This document shows, in pieces, positions 17,484 to 27,084 of a stretch of DNA of 64,000 nucleotides (its first letter is position 1; the number at the start of each line of letters is the position of its first letter). The notes below the pieces were generated by a model. That model made no database searches, was not told where the DNA came from, and saw only the letters and a list, made by a program, of their open reading frames with translations. This DNA is from Gammaproteobacteria bacterium LSUCC0112 (GTDB lineage: Bacteria > Pseudomonadota > Gammaproteobacteria > Pseudomonadales > Pseudohongiellaceae), in assembly GCA_004535785.1 (NCBI GenBank), contig SPIB01000001.1, positions 882,548 to 946,547 on the forward strand. The letters are read 5' to 3'. The translations under genes were made by a program, and so were the position numbers.

Positions 17484-18674
17484 ATGATGACCAAGGGATT
17501 TAAAAAGGCAGGTCTGGCAATCACTTTCTTGTTGTGCAGTGCTTCTGTAAGCACAACATCAATCGCCCAACAACCACGCATCATCAATGGCAAACCAGCA
17601 AGCACCAGCACTTACCCGTGGATGGCGAGTCTGTTCATTGTCAGCGAAGGAAACAGCGAGTCTGGCGGGGGCTGCGGCGGCAGCCTGATTGCGTCGCGCT
17701 GGATTTTGACTGCCGCACACTGCTTTCTGAATGATGCAGGCGATGCGGTGAGTGCTGATGTAGCCCCCAGAACCTCCATCACCTTGAACTCTACGAATAT
17801 CACCGACTTGTCGGCCGGTGCGATTCAGGTAGCGGCCAGGCAAGTCATCGTGCACCCGAATTACAACCCCAATAAAGAAACAAGCGCCAATAGCCATGAC
17901 TTTGATATTGCATTGATCGAACTGGAGTCGGCGGTCAATATTGCGCCAGTGCGACTGTTCACCGGGGCGATACCCAGTGCCATACCCGCCATTGTTGCCG
18001 GCTGGGGAGCAACCGTCGGAGATGGCTCAACGCCATCTGACAACCTGTTGGCCACTCAGCTGATAACGACTTCCGAAAACACCTGCGCGGCGGCGCACGA
18101 GGGCTCTATCACGGCCAACATGTTTTGTGCTGGTGGATACACCAGCACCGACACCTCGGATACTTGCCAAGGTGACAGCGGTGGCCCCTTGTTTGTCATG
18201 CTGAATGACGGCCCAATGCAACTGGGTATTACCAGTTTTGGAGGCAGTGAAACGTCTAATTGTGGCACGCCTGGTTCACCGGGCGTCTATGCCCGAATTT
18301 CACAGCTGTTCAGTTTTATTCATGAACATGTTCCCACCGCCAACGTCATCAATTCACTGGCGAATTTAAAGCTGGACTACAACACCTACATCGATGCAAC
18401 GGGCATGGTTGCTGTCCCCAAAGTCTATGGTGCAGGATCTAAATTTGCGGTACAGCTCAGACTGACCGGCATCATCGAAGGTGCCTATCACTTTGAGCTG
18501 GCCAGTGCTGAAGAGCTTAGTACCGACGTGATGACATCGGTACCGTCATACTTTGATGAAACGGCAAACGTATTGATTCTGCCCTTGGTCAAGGTCGGGC
18601 CAGACACGTTTAATGTGCGATTGAAACATCTGGGCGATTTCAAGTTTGTGCTGGAGGCAGCCGATCTACCCTGA
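17484..18674 (+). CDS. Secreted trypsin-like (S1) serine protease, 396 aa
   Basis: A chymotrypsin-fold protease with a complete catalytic triad: His79 (LTAAHC), Asp141 (HDFDIALIEL) and Ser232 (CQGDSGGPLF). It begins with a signal peptide ending near SIAQQ, followed by a short propeptide. The activation-type cleavage R32/I33 (PRIINGKPAS) would give the usual new N-terminus. Six cysteines can form the family disulfides. After the protease domain (to about residue 285) there is an extra domain of about 105 residues with beta-rich character that I cannot name. The gene stands alone and is preceded by the candidate terminator. It is likely exported for extracellular protein digestion. Confidence 0.93.
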   Translation: MMTKGFKKAGLAITFLLCSASVSTTSIAQQPRIINGKPASTSTYPWMASLFIVSEGNSESGGGCGGSLIASRWILTAAHCFLNDAGDAVSADVAPRTSITLNSTNITDLSAGAIQVAARQVIVHPNYNPNKETSANSHDFDIALIELESAVNIAPVRLFTGAIPSAIPAIVAGWGATVGDGSTPSDNLLATQLITTSENTCAAAHEGSITANMFCAGGYTSTDTSDTCQGDSGGPLFVMLNDGPMQLGITSFGGSETSNCGTPGSPGVYARISQLFSFIHEHVPTANVINSLANLKLDYNTYIDATGMVAVPKVYGAGSKFAVQLRLTGIIEGAYHFELASAEELSTDVMTSVPSYFDETANVLILPLVKVGPDTFNVRLKHLGDFKFVLEAADLP

Positions 18675-18742
18675 TTCCAGCACACCCTGATGACCCGCGG
18701 CAGTGTGGTGGAACAAGGTGCAGATAGCGTTTCAAAAGCCTG

Positions 18743-19804
18743 CTAGCGAGCGGCAGCGTCCTGAACCTTGCCGCCTTTGGCTGACACCATCAGTTCCAGA
18801 ATTCGCTGAGTGACTTCCGGCTCCAGACCTTCGGTGTGTCCTTTGTCCAGACGTACAACATCCGCAACTACTCTGTTGTCGGCGCAATTGGGATACACAT
18901 ACACATCGGCTGTTCCCGGTCGCGCTTCCCGACCCCAGACCGGATAACCCGCCCGACCGGTGTCATAAATCCAGCCCGGCTGACTGTCAACCACCTGAGA
19001 TTGTTGTCGCGCCTCACACTGGTAACGCTCCGCCCAGGGCGATGAGTCTGGGAGTGATTCAATTTCATACTCACCAATCGCAAAAATATGGGAGAAATCA
19101 CACGTCGGAATATTTTCAGCCGCAGCACTTGTCGCTTGAGGGCGAGCGGGGGGCGGTGATCCATCCGCCAGTGGTGGACCAAACTGCGCAACAAACGGCG
19201 CCTGACCGATTCGCCCACCCGACAGACTCAGCATGCCATCCACCTTGTCCGCAAAAAAGTCCGTGCATACCAGACGGCGTGATGTCATGCCGCCTTGACT
19301 GTGCCCTGCCAGCCAGAACGATTTGATATTGTCTGCGCCAAAGGCCTCAATCACCTGTGTGGTAATCGCCTGCAGATGCGCGTCATCTGTTTGCGGCATC
19401 CACATACGAACACCGGTGCCACCCCCCATGGACGATGAGCCTTCCGCGGTAGAGGTCGCCACCACCAGTCGGTACTTCTCCTTGTAATCCATCACCGGGA
19501 AATAATGGCGCTGCCAATTGGCAATCGAGCCTGCTCCATGAATATTGAGCACAAATACCACGTCCTCACCGGGCTGCAGATCACAGGGATAATCCAGAAA
19601 ATACTGCCGCCCGCTGATGGGCTCAGTAACATTCCCCCGCACAGCCGTTTTAGTTGCACAGTCACCATCCTGACAATGGACGGGTGGCGGTGATTGACAT
19701 GCCACACCCAGCACATCAGCTGCCAAGGTCGCCTGCGCGGCACCCATCAAAAAAAGGGCAGCAAGGCCTTGGCCGGCTTTACGCGTTAACACATGATTGA
19801 TCAT
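18743..19804 (-). CDS. Secreted polyhydroxybutyrate-depolymerase/feruloyl-esterase-like hydrolase, about 353 aa
   Basis: An alpha/beta-hydrolase of the LpqC/PHB depolymerase-like group. The nucleophile elbow is GHSQGG, the oxyanion-hole region is VLNIHGAGS, and a late DKGHTEGLEP contains the probable catalytic His. A signal peptide (MINHVLTRKAGQGLAALFLM, cleaved near TLAAD) marks it as exported, and several cysteines suggest disulfides. The start at 19804 is chosen because GAGGGAA precedes it; a frame open to 19861 lacks a signal. Substrate could be a short polyester or a plant-derived ester; which one is not evident. Confidence 0.85.
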   Translation of the reverse strand: MINHVLTRKAGQGLAALFLMGAAQATLAADVLGVACQSPPPVHCQDGDCATKTAVRGNVTEPISGRQYFLDYPCDLQPGEDVVFVLNIHGAGSIANWQRHYFPVMDYKEKYRLVVATSTAEGSSSMGGGTGVRMWMPQTDDAHLQAITTQVIEAFGADNIKSFWLAGHSQGGMTSRRLVCTDFFADKVDGMLSLSGGRIGQAPFVAQFGPPLADGSPPPARPQATSAAAENIPTCDFSHIFAIGEYEIESLPDSSPWAERYQCEARQQSQVVDSQPGWIYDTGRAGYPVWGREARPGTADVYVYPNCADNRVVADVVRLDKGHTEGLEPEVTQRILELMVSAKGGKVQDAAAR

Positions 19805-19938
19805 AAAAATTCCCTCTTCATCCAGTAGCGCTTCACGTCGGGACATTCCCGACCACAACACTGTACAGGCTGATCAAGGGCGGCTGTATTGTCATGGGTT
19901 AGACGGTGGTGATTTTGCGGTCGATGCCACGGGGGATC

Positions 19939-19963
19939 GCTGCGCGGTGACGGACCGCGCAGC
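19939..19963 (-). terminator. Candidate terminator hairpin downstream of ilvD
   Basis: A perfect 10-base inverted repeat (GCTGCGCGGT / ACCGCGCAGC) with a 5-base loop lies 14 bases past the ilvD stop. It has no T-run, so it may act as a terminator or as an mRNA-stabilising stem. Confidence 0.45.
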
Positions 19964-19976
19964 TTGGCCACACAAA

Positions 19977-21827
19977 TCAATCCAGCTGAGTAATGTCACG
20001 CACAGCACCTTTGTCGGCGCTGGTGGTCAACGCGGCATAGGCCTTGAGCGCCGCGGTTACTTTACGGGGCCGGTTTTCTACTGGTTTCCAGGCAGCTTTG
20101 CCTTTGGCGATCATGTTGGTGCGGCGCTGCGCCAGCTCCTCATCGCTAATGTCCAGCCGGATGCTGCGATTTGGAATATCAATTTTAATGATGTCGCCTT
20201 CTTCTACCAGTGCGATATCCCCACCTTGAGCTGCTTCTGGCGACGCATGGCCGATCGACAATCCCGAGGTACCGCCCGAGAACCGACCATCTGTCAGCAG
20301 TGCACACACCTTGCCCAGCCCTTTGGATTTCAGGTAGGTCGTGGGATACAACATTTCTTGCATCCCGGGTCCGCCTTTGGGGCCTTCATAACGAATGACT
20401 ACTACGTCACCCGGGACAATCTGGTCGCCCAGAATGGCTTTTACTGCGCTGTCCTGGCTTTCAAAAATACGCGCCGGGCCACTGAAAGTAAAAATGCTTT
20501 CGTCCACCCCGGCGGTTTTGACGATGCAACCATTCTGCGCAATGTTGCCATACAACACCGCCAGTCCACCTTCCTGACTATAGGCGTGCTCGATGTCTCG
20601 GATGCAGCCATTCTGGCGATCATCATCCAATGATTCCCAACGCGTAGACTGGCTGAAGGCTGTTTGTGTCGGGATGCCTGCCGGACCGGCACGGAAAAAC
20701 TGTTTGACCGCATCACTGGCGTTGCGTTTGATATCCCACTTGTCCAGCGCCTCAATCATGCTGCTGCTGTGAATGGTATGGACATCACCGTGTAGCAGAC
20801 CAGCGCGCTCCAACGAACCCAGAATCGACATGATACCACCTGCGCGGTGGACATCTTCCATGTGATATTTGGATGTCGAGGGTGCCACCTTGCACAGTTG
20901 TGGCACTTTACGGGACAAGCGGTCAATATCGTTCAACGTGAAATCGAGCTCCGCTTCCTGTGCGGCCGCCAGCAAATGCAGGATGGTGTTGGTTGAACCG
21001 CCCATGGCGATGTCCAGCGACATGGCATTTTCAAAGGCTTTAAAACTGGCGATGTTGCGTGGCAGCACCGACGCATCGTCCTGCTCGTAGTAGCGCTTGG
21101 TGATCTCAACAATGGTACGCCCCGCCTGCAGGAACAACTCTTTGCGATCCGCGTGAGTCGCCAGTGTCGAGCCATTACCCGGCAAGCCGAGTCCGAGTGC
21201 TTCAACCAGACAGTTCATGGAGTTAGCCGTGAACATGCCAGAACATGAACCACAGGTGGGACATGCGGAACGCTCATACTCGGCGGCGTCTTCGTCACTG
21301 ACATTGGTATCGGCACCGGCCACCATGGCGTCGACCAGATCCAGTTTGATAACCTGGCCGGCGAGTTTGGTTTTACCAGCTTCCATCGGGCCACCGGACA
21401 CAAACACGGCAGGAATATTCAGGCGTAGTGCTGCCATCAGCATACCGGGGGTAATTTTGTCGCAGTTGGAAATACACACCAGCGCGTCGGCGCAGTGCGC
21501 ATTCACCATATACTCAACAGAGTCAGCAATAATCTCGCGCGATGGCAGGCTGTACAACATGCCGTCGTGCCCCATCGCAATGCCATCGTCCACCGCAATG
21601 GTGTTAAATTCTTTGGCGACACCACCCGCCTTTTCAATCTCGCGCGCAACCAACTGCCCCATGTCTTTCAGATGCACGTGGCCCGGTACAAACTGCGTGA
21701 AGGAGTTGGCGACTGCAATAATCGGTTTGCTGAAATCGGCGGTGGTCATGCCGGTGGCGCGCCACAGCGCGCGGGCACCACTCATGTTTCTGCCTTTGGT
21801 GGAGGTATGCGATTTGTAAACAGGCAT
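19977..21827 (-). CDS. ilvD: Dihydroxy-acid dehydratase IlvD, 616 aa
   Basis: This enzyme dehydrates 2,3-dihydroxy-isovalerate and its methylvalerate homologue in valine, isoleucine and (via valine precursors) leucine and pantothenate synthesis. It is full length. The iron-sulfur cysteines are visible in [11 protein letters not shown] and [19 protein letters not shown], and the [33 protein letters not shown] and [15 protein letters not shown] blocks are typical. AAAGGAAA precedes the ATG. It stands as a single gene, divergent from a BenE-type transporter, with a stem-loop just after its stop. Confidence 0.97.
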   Translation of the reverse strand: MPVYKSHTSTKGRNMSGARALWRATGMTTADFSKPIIAVANSFTQFVPGHVHLKDMGQLVAREIEKAGGVAKEFNTIAVDDGIAMGHDGMLYSLPSREIIADSVEYMVNAHCADALVCISNCDKITPGMLMAALRLNIPAVFVSGGPMEAGKTKLAGQVIKLDLVDAMVAGADTNVSDEDAAEYERSACPTCGSCSGMFTANSMNCLVEALGLGLPGNGSTLATHADRKELFLQAGRTIVEITKRYYEQDDASVLPRNIASFKAFENAMSLDIAMGGSTNTILHLLAAAQEAELDFTLNDIDRLSRKVPQLCKVAPSTSKYHMEDVHRAGGIMSILGSLERAGLLHGDVHTIHSSSMIEALDKWDIKRNASDAVKQFFRAGPAGIPTQTAFSQSTRWESLDDDRQNGCIRDIEHAYSQEGGLAVLYGNIAQNGCIVKTAGVDESIFTFSGPARIFESQDSAVKAILGDQIVPGDVVVIRYEGPKGGPGMQEMLYPTTYLKSKGLGKVCALLTDGRFSGGTSGLSIGHASPEAAQGGDIALVEEGDIIKIDIPNRSIRLDISDEELAQRRTNMIAKGKAAWKPVENRPRKVTAALKAYAALTTSADKGAVRDITQLD

Positions 21828-22034
21828 CGAAGTTTCCTTTAATCAGCCGTCAAAGCTTCAGTGGGGTTGACCAGTAGACCGGTCGGAACGCGATCATTGT
21901 GCGCAAAACTTGATCATGACGGAAGTGAAATATTATCAATAAGGCGTTGCCTGAAATGGGATATTGCTTCCTCGTGTGCAAATACGCGGCGATGCATTAC
22001 GATTCACACTCGACTGACACAAAGGACTGTCCGA

Positions 22035-23222
22035 ATGCCGCACAAACTGCCCCCCATCACCGCCTGGTCATCCGCACTGATTGCTGCACTTGTCGGTTTT
22101 GGCGGCACCGTCGCACTGGTGGTGCAAGCCATGCGCACACTGGGTGCATCGGTAGAACAAACAGGCTCGGCAGTGACAGCGTTGTGTCTGGGCATCGCGA
22201 TCACCGGCGCCGCCATGTCGCTGAAGTTACGCATGCCGATTGTATTGGCGTGGTCTACGCCCGGCGCCGCACTGTTGGCGGTCACAACCCCCGGACTGTC
22301 CTGGCCAATCGCGCTGGGAGTGTTTATGACCAGCGGGCTAATGATGACACTGCTGGGACTGGTGCCTGCGCTCGGCCGCCTGGCGGAACGTATCCCCCCA
22401 TCGATTGCATCAGCCATGCTGGCGGGTGTGTTATTGCCATTTTGCCTTCGGTTGTTTGAACTGGGCGCCGTTGATCCGCTGCTGGTATCTGTGGTGATTG
22501 CGGTGTTTTTGCTTGCACGACAGCGGGTGCCATTGTATGCCCTGTTGCTGGTGCTGATCGCAGGCATGGCCTTGACTGTGATGAGAGGCGATCTTGGACA
22601 ATTGCCACCCGGCGCGACTCTGGGTGTGTTGTCCCCAATGGTGCCGGTGTTTGACACACGTGCCTTGTTAAGTCTGGCGCTACCGCTGTTTCTGGTGACG
22701 CTGGTATCACAAAATCTGCCAGGCCTTGTGGTGCTGCGCTCGGCCGGGTATAACCCAAAACCTGGCCCATTGTTATTGGGCACGGGTATCGCCAGCATGC
22801 TCGCGGCACCGTTTGGCGCACATGCTGTTAACCTCGCCGCCATTACCGCCGCCATTTGCACCAGTGACGAAGCGCACGCAGATCGGGCTCAACGCTGGAT
22901 TGTGGGCGTTATTTATGCAGGCTTTTATCTGCTGCTGGCCATCTTTGCGTCCTCGCTGGTGCGCGTATTCCTTGCACTGCCGCCGGCCGTCATTATGGTG
23001 CTGACCGGCATAGCCCTGATCCCGGCGCTTACCGGCGCGGTGGAGAACATGCTGGCCGAAAAATCACATCGCGACGCGGCCATGGTGACCTTTCTGGCAA
23101 CAGGATCAGGACTGACGGTTTTGGGGCTGGGATCAGCATTCTGGGGTCTGATGGCAGGATTTACGGCACTCGGCATCAAGGCCATACTGGCCAAGTCAAC
23201 GCCCGGACATAAAACGACTTAA
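22035..23222 (+). CDS. BenE-family benzoate/H+ symporter-like transporter, 395 aa
   Basis: An 11-12-segment membrane protein of the BenE family, which imports benzoate in proton symport in characterised members. Family blocks include VGFGGTVALVVQA, IVLAWSTPGAALLA, RIPPSIASAMLAGVLLPFCL, LFLVTLVSQNLPGLVVLRSA and APFGAHAVNLAAITAAICT. The ATG at 22035 is preferred over a frame open from 21861 because AAAGGA lies 8 bases upstream and the protein then begins at the family position. No aromatic-degradation genes adjoin it, so the substrate is unproven. Confidence 0.9.
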   Translation: MPHKLPPITAWSSALIAALVGFGGTVALVVQAMRTLGASVEQTGSAVTALCLGIAITGAAMSLKLRMPIVLAWSTPGAALLAVTTPGLSWPIALGVFMTSGLMMTLLGLVPALGRLAERIPPSIASAMLAGVLLPFCLRLFELGAVDPLLVSVVIAVFLLARQRVPLYALLLVLIAGMALTVMRGDLGQLPPGATLGVLSPMVPVFDTRALLSLALPLFLVTLVSQNLPGLVVLRSAGYNPKPGPLLLGTGIASMLAAPFGAHAVNLAAITAAICTSDEAHADRAQRWIVGVIYAGFYLLLAIFASSLVRVFLALPPAVIMVLTGIALIPALTGAVENMLAEKSHRDAAMVTFLATGSGLTVLGLGSAFWGLMAGFTALGIKAILAKSTPGHKTT

Positions 23223-23298
23223 TTTATTTAAGCTCAACGGCTACACTGATCAAAATAGCACCATCACCACAACAAAAGCCCGAGTGCGGAGAGCAGTC

Positions 23299-24375
23299 AT
23301 GAATGCAGCAACTGGCAACGCAAAACAACACAAACCCCTATTAATTTCACGTCGCAGCCTGCTGATGGCAATGCCCTTTGTGCCATTTGCCATGCGCAGC
23401 GTCGCTCAGCAAACGACTGCAGCGTCGATTCCTGTGCATGGTTATCACAATTTTGGTCTGCGGGTAAGTGACGTCGAGCGATCCGTGGCGTTTTATCAAG
23501 GGCTGTTTGGTTGCGCAATCTTGTCACGGGTAGGTGATCGGGTTGCTCTGCAAGTTGGGGACGGTCCGCAGTACTTTACGCTGGCACCCACCCGACCAGG
23601 CGAACAGCCTCACATCAGCCATTTTGGCTTGAGCGCCGTTGACGCAGACCGTTATCGCCTTCAGACCCGGCTCGCTGAACATGGTATCAATCGCACGGTT
23701 GACAGTATGAGTAACCAGACGCCGCCCATGAACCGGGCCATGCACAGTTGGTTGGAGCGTATGCCCGGCGAGAGCGATACCATGCTGGCCGACAACCACG
23801 AACTGTTTGTGGCTGACCGTGATGGTGTTGTGTTTCAACTCTCAGCGATTACCGCCTGTGGTCGCGGCGATCAACGCTGTACGCCTGAACCCGCGCCCGG
23901 CCCCGGATTGATTCGTCTGCGCGAAATCAATCACATGACAACCTACGTGGCTAATTTTGAACTCAGTAACGACTTTTATCGCAAATTGTTCGGCATTGAA
24001 AACCAGGCATTTCAGGGAACTTTCCCGGTGTTGGGTATCGACGATGGCAATCAATTCCTGATGTTTGTTGGTGGCACGCAACCCGGCACGCCGACACAAC
24101 CCGGGCGCATTGACCATGCCAGCCTGAACATTGAAGATTTTACCGAACAATCCGTACTTCAGCGTCTGACTGACTATGGTATGACGCCCAGAACAGAAGG
24201 ACAGCCTGCTGCGCCGCTGCAACACTGGGTCAGCCGTCGTATGCCGGAACGAGGCGGTGCTGAAGGCGGCACCCCTGAAGTCTATTTCTCTGATCCGGAT
24301 GGCATCCATATTCAGTTGCAACACCACACCTACTGTGGTGGTGGCAACGAATTTGGCGGTGACTGCAGTCTGTAA
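23299..24375 (+). CDS. Tat-exported protein with two VOC (glyoxalase-like) domains, 358 aa
   Basis: The N-terminal region contains a twin-arginine-type signal (SRRSLLMAMPFVPFA), so the folded protein is probably exported by Tat. Two vicinal-oxygen-chelate units follow: one from about residue 50 (HGYHNFGLRVSDVERSVAFY) and one from about residue 210 (REINHMTTYVANFELSNDFY). Each has the beta-alpha-beta start and an internal His typical of metal-binding VOC proteins, and YFSDPDGIHIQLQ near the C-terminus is the usual closing motif. The ATG at 23299 has GGAG about 8 bases upstream. Activity (dioxygenase, isomerase or binding) is unknown. Confidence 0.82.
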   Translation: MNAATGNAKQHKPLLISRRSLLMAMPFVPFAMRSVAQQTTAASIPVHGYHNFGLRVSDVERSVAFYQGLFGCAILSRVGDRVALQVGDGPQYFTLAPTRPGEQPHISHFGLSAVDADRYRLQTRLAEHGINRTVDSMSNQTPPMNRAMHSWLERMPGESDTMLADNHELFVADRDGVVFQLSAITACGRGDQRCTPEPAPGPGLIRLREINHMTTYVANFELSNDFYRKLFGIENQAFQGTFPVLGIDDGNQFLMFVGGTQPGTPTQPGRIDHASLNIEDFTEQSVLQRLTDYGMTPRTEGQPAAPLQHWVSRRMPERGGAEGGTPEVYFSDPDGIHIQLQHHTYCGGGNEFGGDCSL

Positions 24376-24385
24376 ACTTCCCCGC

Positions 24386-24414
24386 GATGCCGGTGCGCAC
24401 AAGCGCCCGGCATC
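24386..24414. terminator. Bulged G+C-rich hairpin between convergent genes
   Basis: An 8-base perfect stem (GATGCCGG/CCGGCATC) is extended by a GCGC/GCGC inner stem after a one-base bulge. It fills the 37-base gap between the VOC gene and the convergent diguanylate cyclase gene and could stop transcription from both sides, although there is no T-run. Confidence 0.45.
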
Positions 24415-25198
24415 AGGGCTGAATCGCCGCGAGTGGCCCCGACTCCACCCGGTTTCTGCCGCGATTTTTGGCATGGTATAACAAATCATCCGCTCGTCTG
24501 ATCATGGCATCGATATTATGCAGTTGATTGCCCGACGCACAGGTCAGTCCCGCGCTGACGTTGAAGTGGATGATGTGATGCAGATACCGTATGTTGCATT
24601 TTGCTGTTTCAGCTCTGATTCGTTCCAGCACCTGACCGGCATCGTCCAACGATGAACCCGGCAATACCAGTGCAAACTCTTCACCGCCCAGGCGGCCCGC
24701 CAGATCGCCGGCTCTGATCGAGCGGCGCAAAATATCCGCAAACGCCTTCAGTACCTCATCCCCACCGCCATGCCCATATCGATCATTTACCGTTTTAAAG
24801 CGATCCAGATCGAGGATGGCGAAGGACAGTGTCTGCTTGTTGCGGTCGCACAAATTGGCCACCAATTGGCATTGAGTGAGGAAGGTGCCGCGTCGCAAAA
24901 GTCCCGTCAGATCATCGTTGGTTGCCAGCAAACGATAGGCTTCCTCCAGGTTTTGAATTTCAACCATGAGGCTGATGATTGACCAGGTGGTTGCCGGCGC
25001 GATGAGCAAGGGTGCCAGAACAGCAATGATAAAAATGATTGGCTGTTTTTCGTAACCCGTGAACAGCAAGACAAGATAGGTAATGGTCAGCGAGGCAACG
25101 ATGCTGATCAGGGTGATCGTCGCGATGATAAGCCCACGTTTTTGAATGCGATCCTTAGCTGTCCAGGGAACACCATTATTCAGAAACTCCAGAACCAT
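24413..25198 (-). CDS. Membrane-anchored diguanylate cyclase (GGDEF), 261 aa
   Basis: This protein would make cyclic di-GMP from two GTP. Two hydrophobic segments (about residues 23-47 and 53-77) form an N-terminal membrane anchor with little periplasmic loop. A GGDEF domain begins with NDDLTGLLRRGTF. The active-site motif is GGEEF (171-175), a functional variant, and an inhibitory I-site RAGD (162-165) sits five residues upstream, so product feedback inhibition is expected. The gene is monocistronic. A broken HD-GYP phosphodiesterase gene lies about 2 kb away on the other strand. Confidence 0.93.
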   Translation of the reverse strand: MVLEFLNNGVPWTAKDRIQKRGLIIATITLISIVASLTITYLVLLFTGYEKQPIIFIIAVLAPLLIAPATTWSIISLMVEIQNLEEAYRLLATNDDLTGLLRRGTFLTQCQLVANLCDRNKQTLSFAILDLDRFKTVNDRYGHGGGDEVLKAFADILRRSIRAGDLAGRLGGEEFALVLPGSSLDDAGQVLERIRAETAKCNIRYLHHIIHFNVSAGLTCASGNQLHNIDAMIRRADDLLYHAKNRGRNRVESGPLAAIQP

Positions 25199-25315
25199 GC
25201 TTTATTATCCGTCATTAACGCAAAAAAGAGTCGTTTGGCGTAGCAGAGTACCACTCCTGACGGGTTTACGGCATCATCTGACCAACCCTCAACATTCTAT
25301 CCATGGCGGATAACC

Positions 25316-26956
25316 ATGAACAAGACCATTGCTTCCCTGCTACTGCTCGCCTCACTGAGCGCCTGCTCCGACAATGCCACTGACACAGCCCAACAAACAA
25401 GCCCGGATCCTGTGCCGCTAACAACCTACGACCTGGTACTCAGAGGCGGTCTGCTTTTCAGCGGCGCGGATGAACAACCGGTTGAAGGCGATATCGCAAT
25501 CAATGGCCGGTTGATCGCCGCCACAGGGTCATTAGGCAACTATGAGGCTACTACGGTCATTGATGTCAGCGGTCTCGCAGTCATGCCGGGGTTTATCGAC
25601 ATCCATAGTCATGCATTGTCAGACAATCTGGATGAAGGCATTTTTGGCTGGCCAGATGCAGAAAACCTGATTCGTCAGGGGGTGACAACGGTGATTGGTG
25701 GCAATGACGGTGGCTCGCCATTGCCGCTGTCTGACACCTTTGATGCTATCGCAGCACTGCCGTCTGCCGTGAACTTCGGCAGCTTTGTTGGTCATGGTTC
25801 CATCCGCGGCTTGATTGTTGGTGAAGACGACCGGCCACCGACCGACGAGGAACTTGAACGGATGCGCGAACAGGTAGCACTGGGCATGCAGCAAGGAGCC
25901 TTTGGTTTGTCGTCCGGTTTGATTTATACGCCCGGTCGTTTTGCCGCCACGGAAGAAGTGATTGAGCTGGCAAAAGTGGCTGGTGAATATGGCGGCATGT
26001 ATATCAGCCACATGCGTGAAGAAGGCCTGGCCCTGTTGGACAGCGTGGCAGAAACCATTCGTATTGGTGAAGAAGGCGGTTTGCCAACACAACTGACTCA
26101 TCACAAGGTGGTTGGCGCGCCCATGTGGGGCAAGTCCACTGAATCACTGCGGCTGGTAGATGAGGCAATCTCGCGTGGTGTGGACGTCTCCATTGATCAG
26201 TACCCCTACACAGCATCATCGACCAATCTGCAGATCCTGTTCCCGGGTTGGGCATTGGATGGCGGCCGCGAGGCACTGCTGGCACGCATGGCCGATCCTG
26301 CTCAACGAGCGCGCCTGCGCAATGACATTGTGTACAACATAGAAGTTGACCGCGGTGGCGATGATCCGGCAAACGTGGTGCTGGTGGGTTGCCCGCACGA
26401 CGCCAGCCTGAATGGTCTGAATCTGAGCGAGGTGCTGCGCCGGCAAAACCGTGAGGCGAGCAAAACGAATGCTGCAGAGTTGTTGATTGAACTGGTTGCC
26501 GCAGGGAATTGCAGCGCGGTGTTTCACGCCATGGTTGAAGACGATGTGCATAACATTATGCGTCATCCACGCACTATGATTGCCTCGGATGGCGGCATAG
26601 AAGGTCCCTCAGATCGCGCGGTCCACCCGCGAAATTACGGTACATTTGCACGCCTGATTGGCCACTATGCCCGCGATCTGGGCATCATCCCTGTGCACAC
26701 TGCGATCCATAAAGTCACTGGCATGCCAGCAGATCGCCTGAAGATGCAAACCCGCGGACGCCTGCAAGTCGGAGCGATTGCCGATATTGCTGTGCTGAAC
26801 ATCGCTGAGGTTCGCGAATTGACCAGCTTTGTGGATCCTCACCAGTATGCCGAAGGCGCGGTGCATGTGTTTGTGTCAGGTAACGCGGTACTGCTTGATA
26901 AAACCATGACGGGTGCGCGTCCCGGTGTTATTGTGCGCTCCACGGATTCACTGTAA
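25316..26956 (+). CDS. N-acyl-D-amino-acid deacylase-like amidohydrolase, lipoprotein, 546 aa
   Basis: A member of the amidohydrolase superfamily resembling D-aminoacylases and N-acyl-D-glutamate deacylases. The metal-binding GFIDIHSHALSDN and the later YISHMREEG, THHKVVG and ASDGGIEGPSDRAVHPR blocks match the family. The N-terminus is a lipoprotein signal with the lipobox LSAC (Cys17), so the enzyme is probably anchored to a membrane on the periplasmic side. It would release an acyl group from D-amino-acid derivatives, perhaps peptidoglycan-derived or environmental. It is a single gene, divergent from the diguanylate cyclase. Confidence 0.9.
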   Translation: MNKTIASLLLLASLSACSDNATDTAQQTSPDPVPLTTYDLVLRGGLLFSGADEQPVEGDIAINGRLIAATGSLGNYEATTVIDVSGLAVMPGFIDIHSHALSDNLDEGIFGWPDAENLIRQGVTTVIGGNDGGSPLPLSDTFDAIAALPSAVNFGSFVGHGSIRGLIVGEDDRPPTDEELERMREQVALGMQQGAFGLSSGLIYTPGRFAATEEVIELAKVAGEYGGMYISHMREEGLALLDSVAETIRIGEEGGLPTQLTHHKVVGAPMWGKSTESLRLVDEAISRGVDVSIDQYPYTASSTNLQILFPGWALDGGREALLARMADPAQRARLRNDIVYNIEVDRGGDDPANVVLVGCPHDASLNGLNLSEVLRRQNREASKTNAAELLIELVAAGNCSAVFHAMVEDDVHNIMRHPRTMIASDGGIEGPSDRAVHPRNYGTFARLIGHYARDLGIIPVHTAIHKVTGMPADRLKMQTRGRLQVGAIADIAVLNIAEVRELTSFVDPHQYAEGAVHVFVSGNAVLLDKTMTGARPGVIVRSTDSL

Positions 26957-27084
26957 ACACCGGTTGCGACAAGCAGTGATGCCCTGTGTAGACAATTTTT
27001 AACAAAGTTGATAATTACATCAAGCTCGGATTATTGTAAAACTTTGTATGGCTGGCGATCTGCGCAACAACAAGGTGATGGACA

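Noticed and set aside
19797-20633. 278-codon plus-strand frame opposite ilvD
   Set aside because: Antisense to the most certain gene of the region; no family match.
22004-22861. 285-codon minus-strand frame opposite the BenE-type transporter
   Set aside because: It is Ser/Pro/Arg/Ala-rich low-information sequence antisense to a well-recognised transporter, without a good ribosome-binding site.
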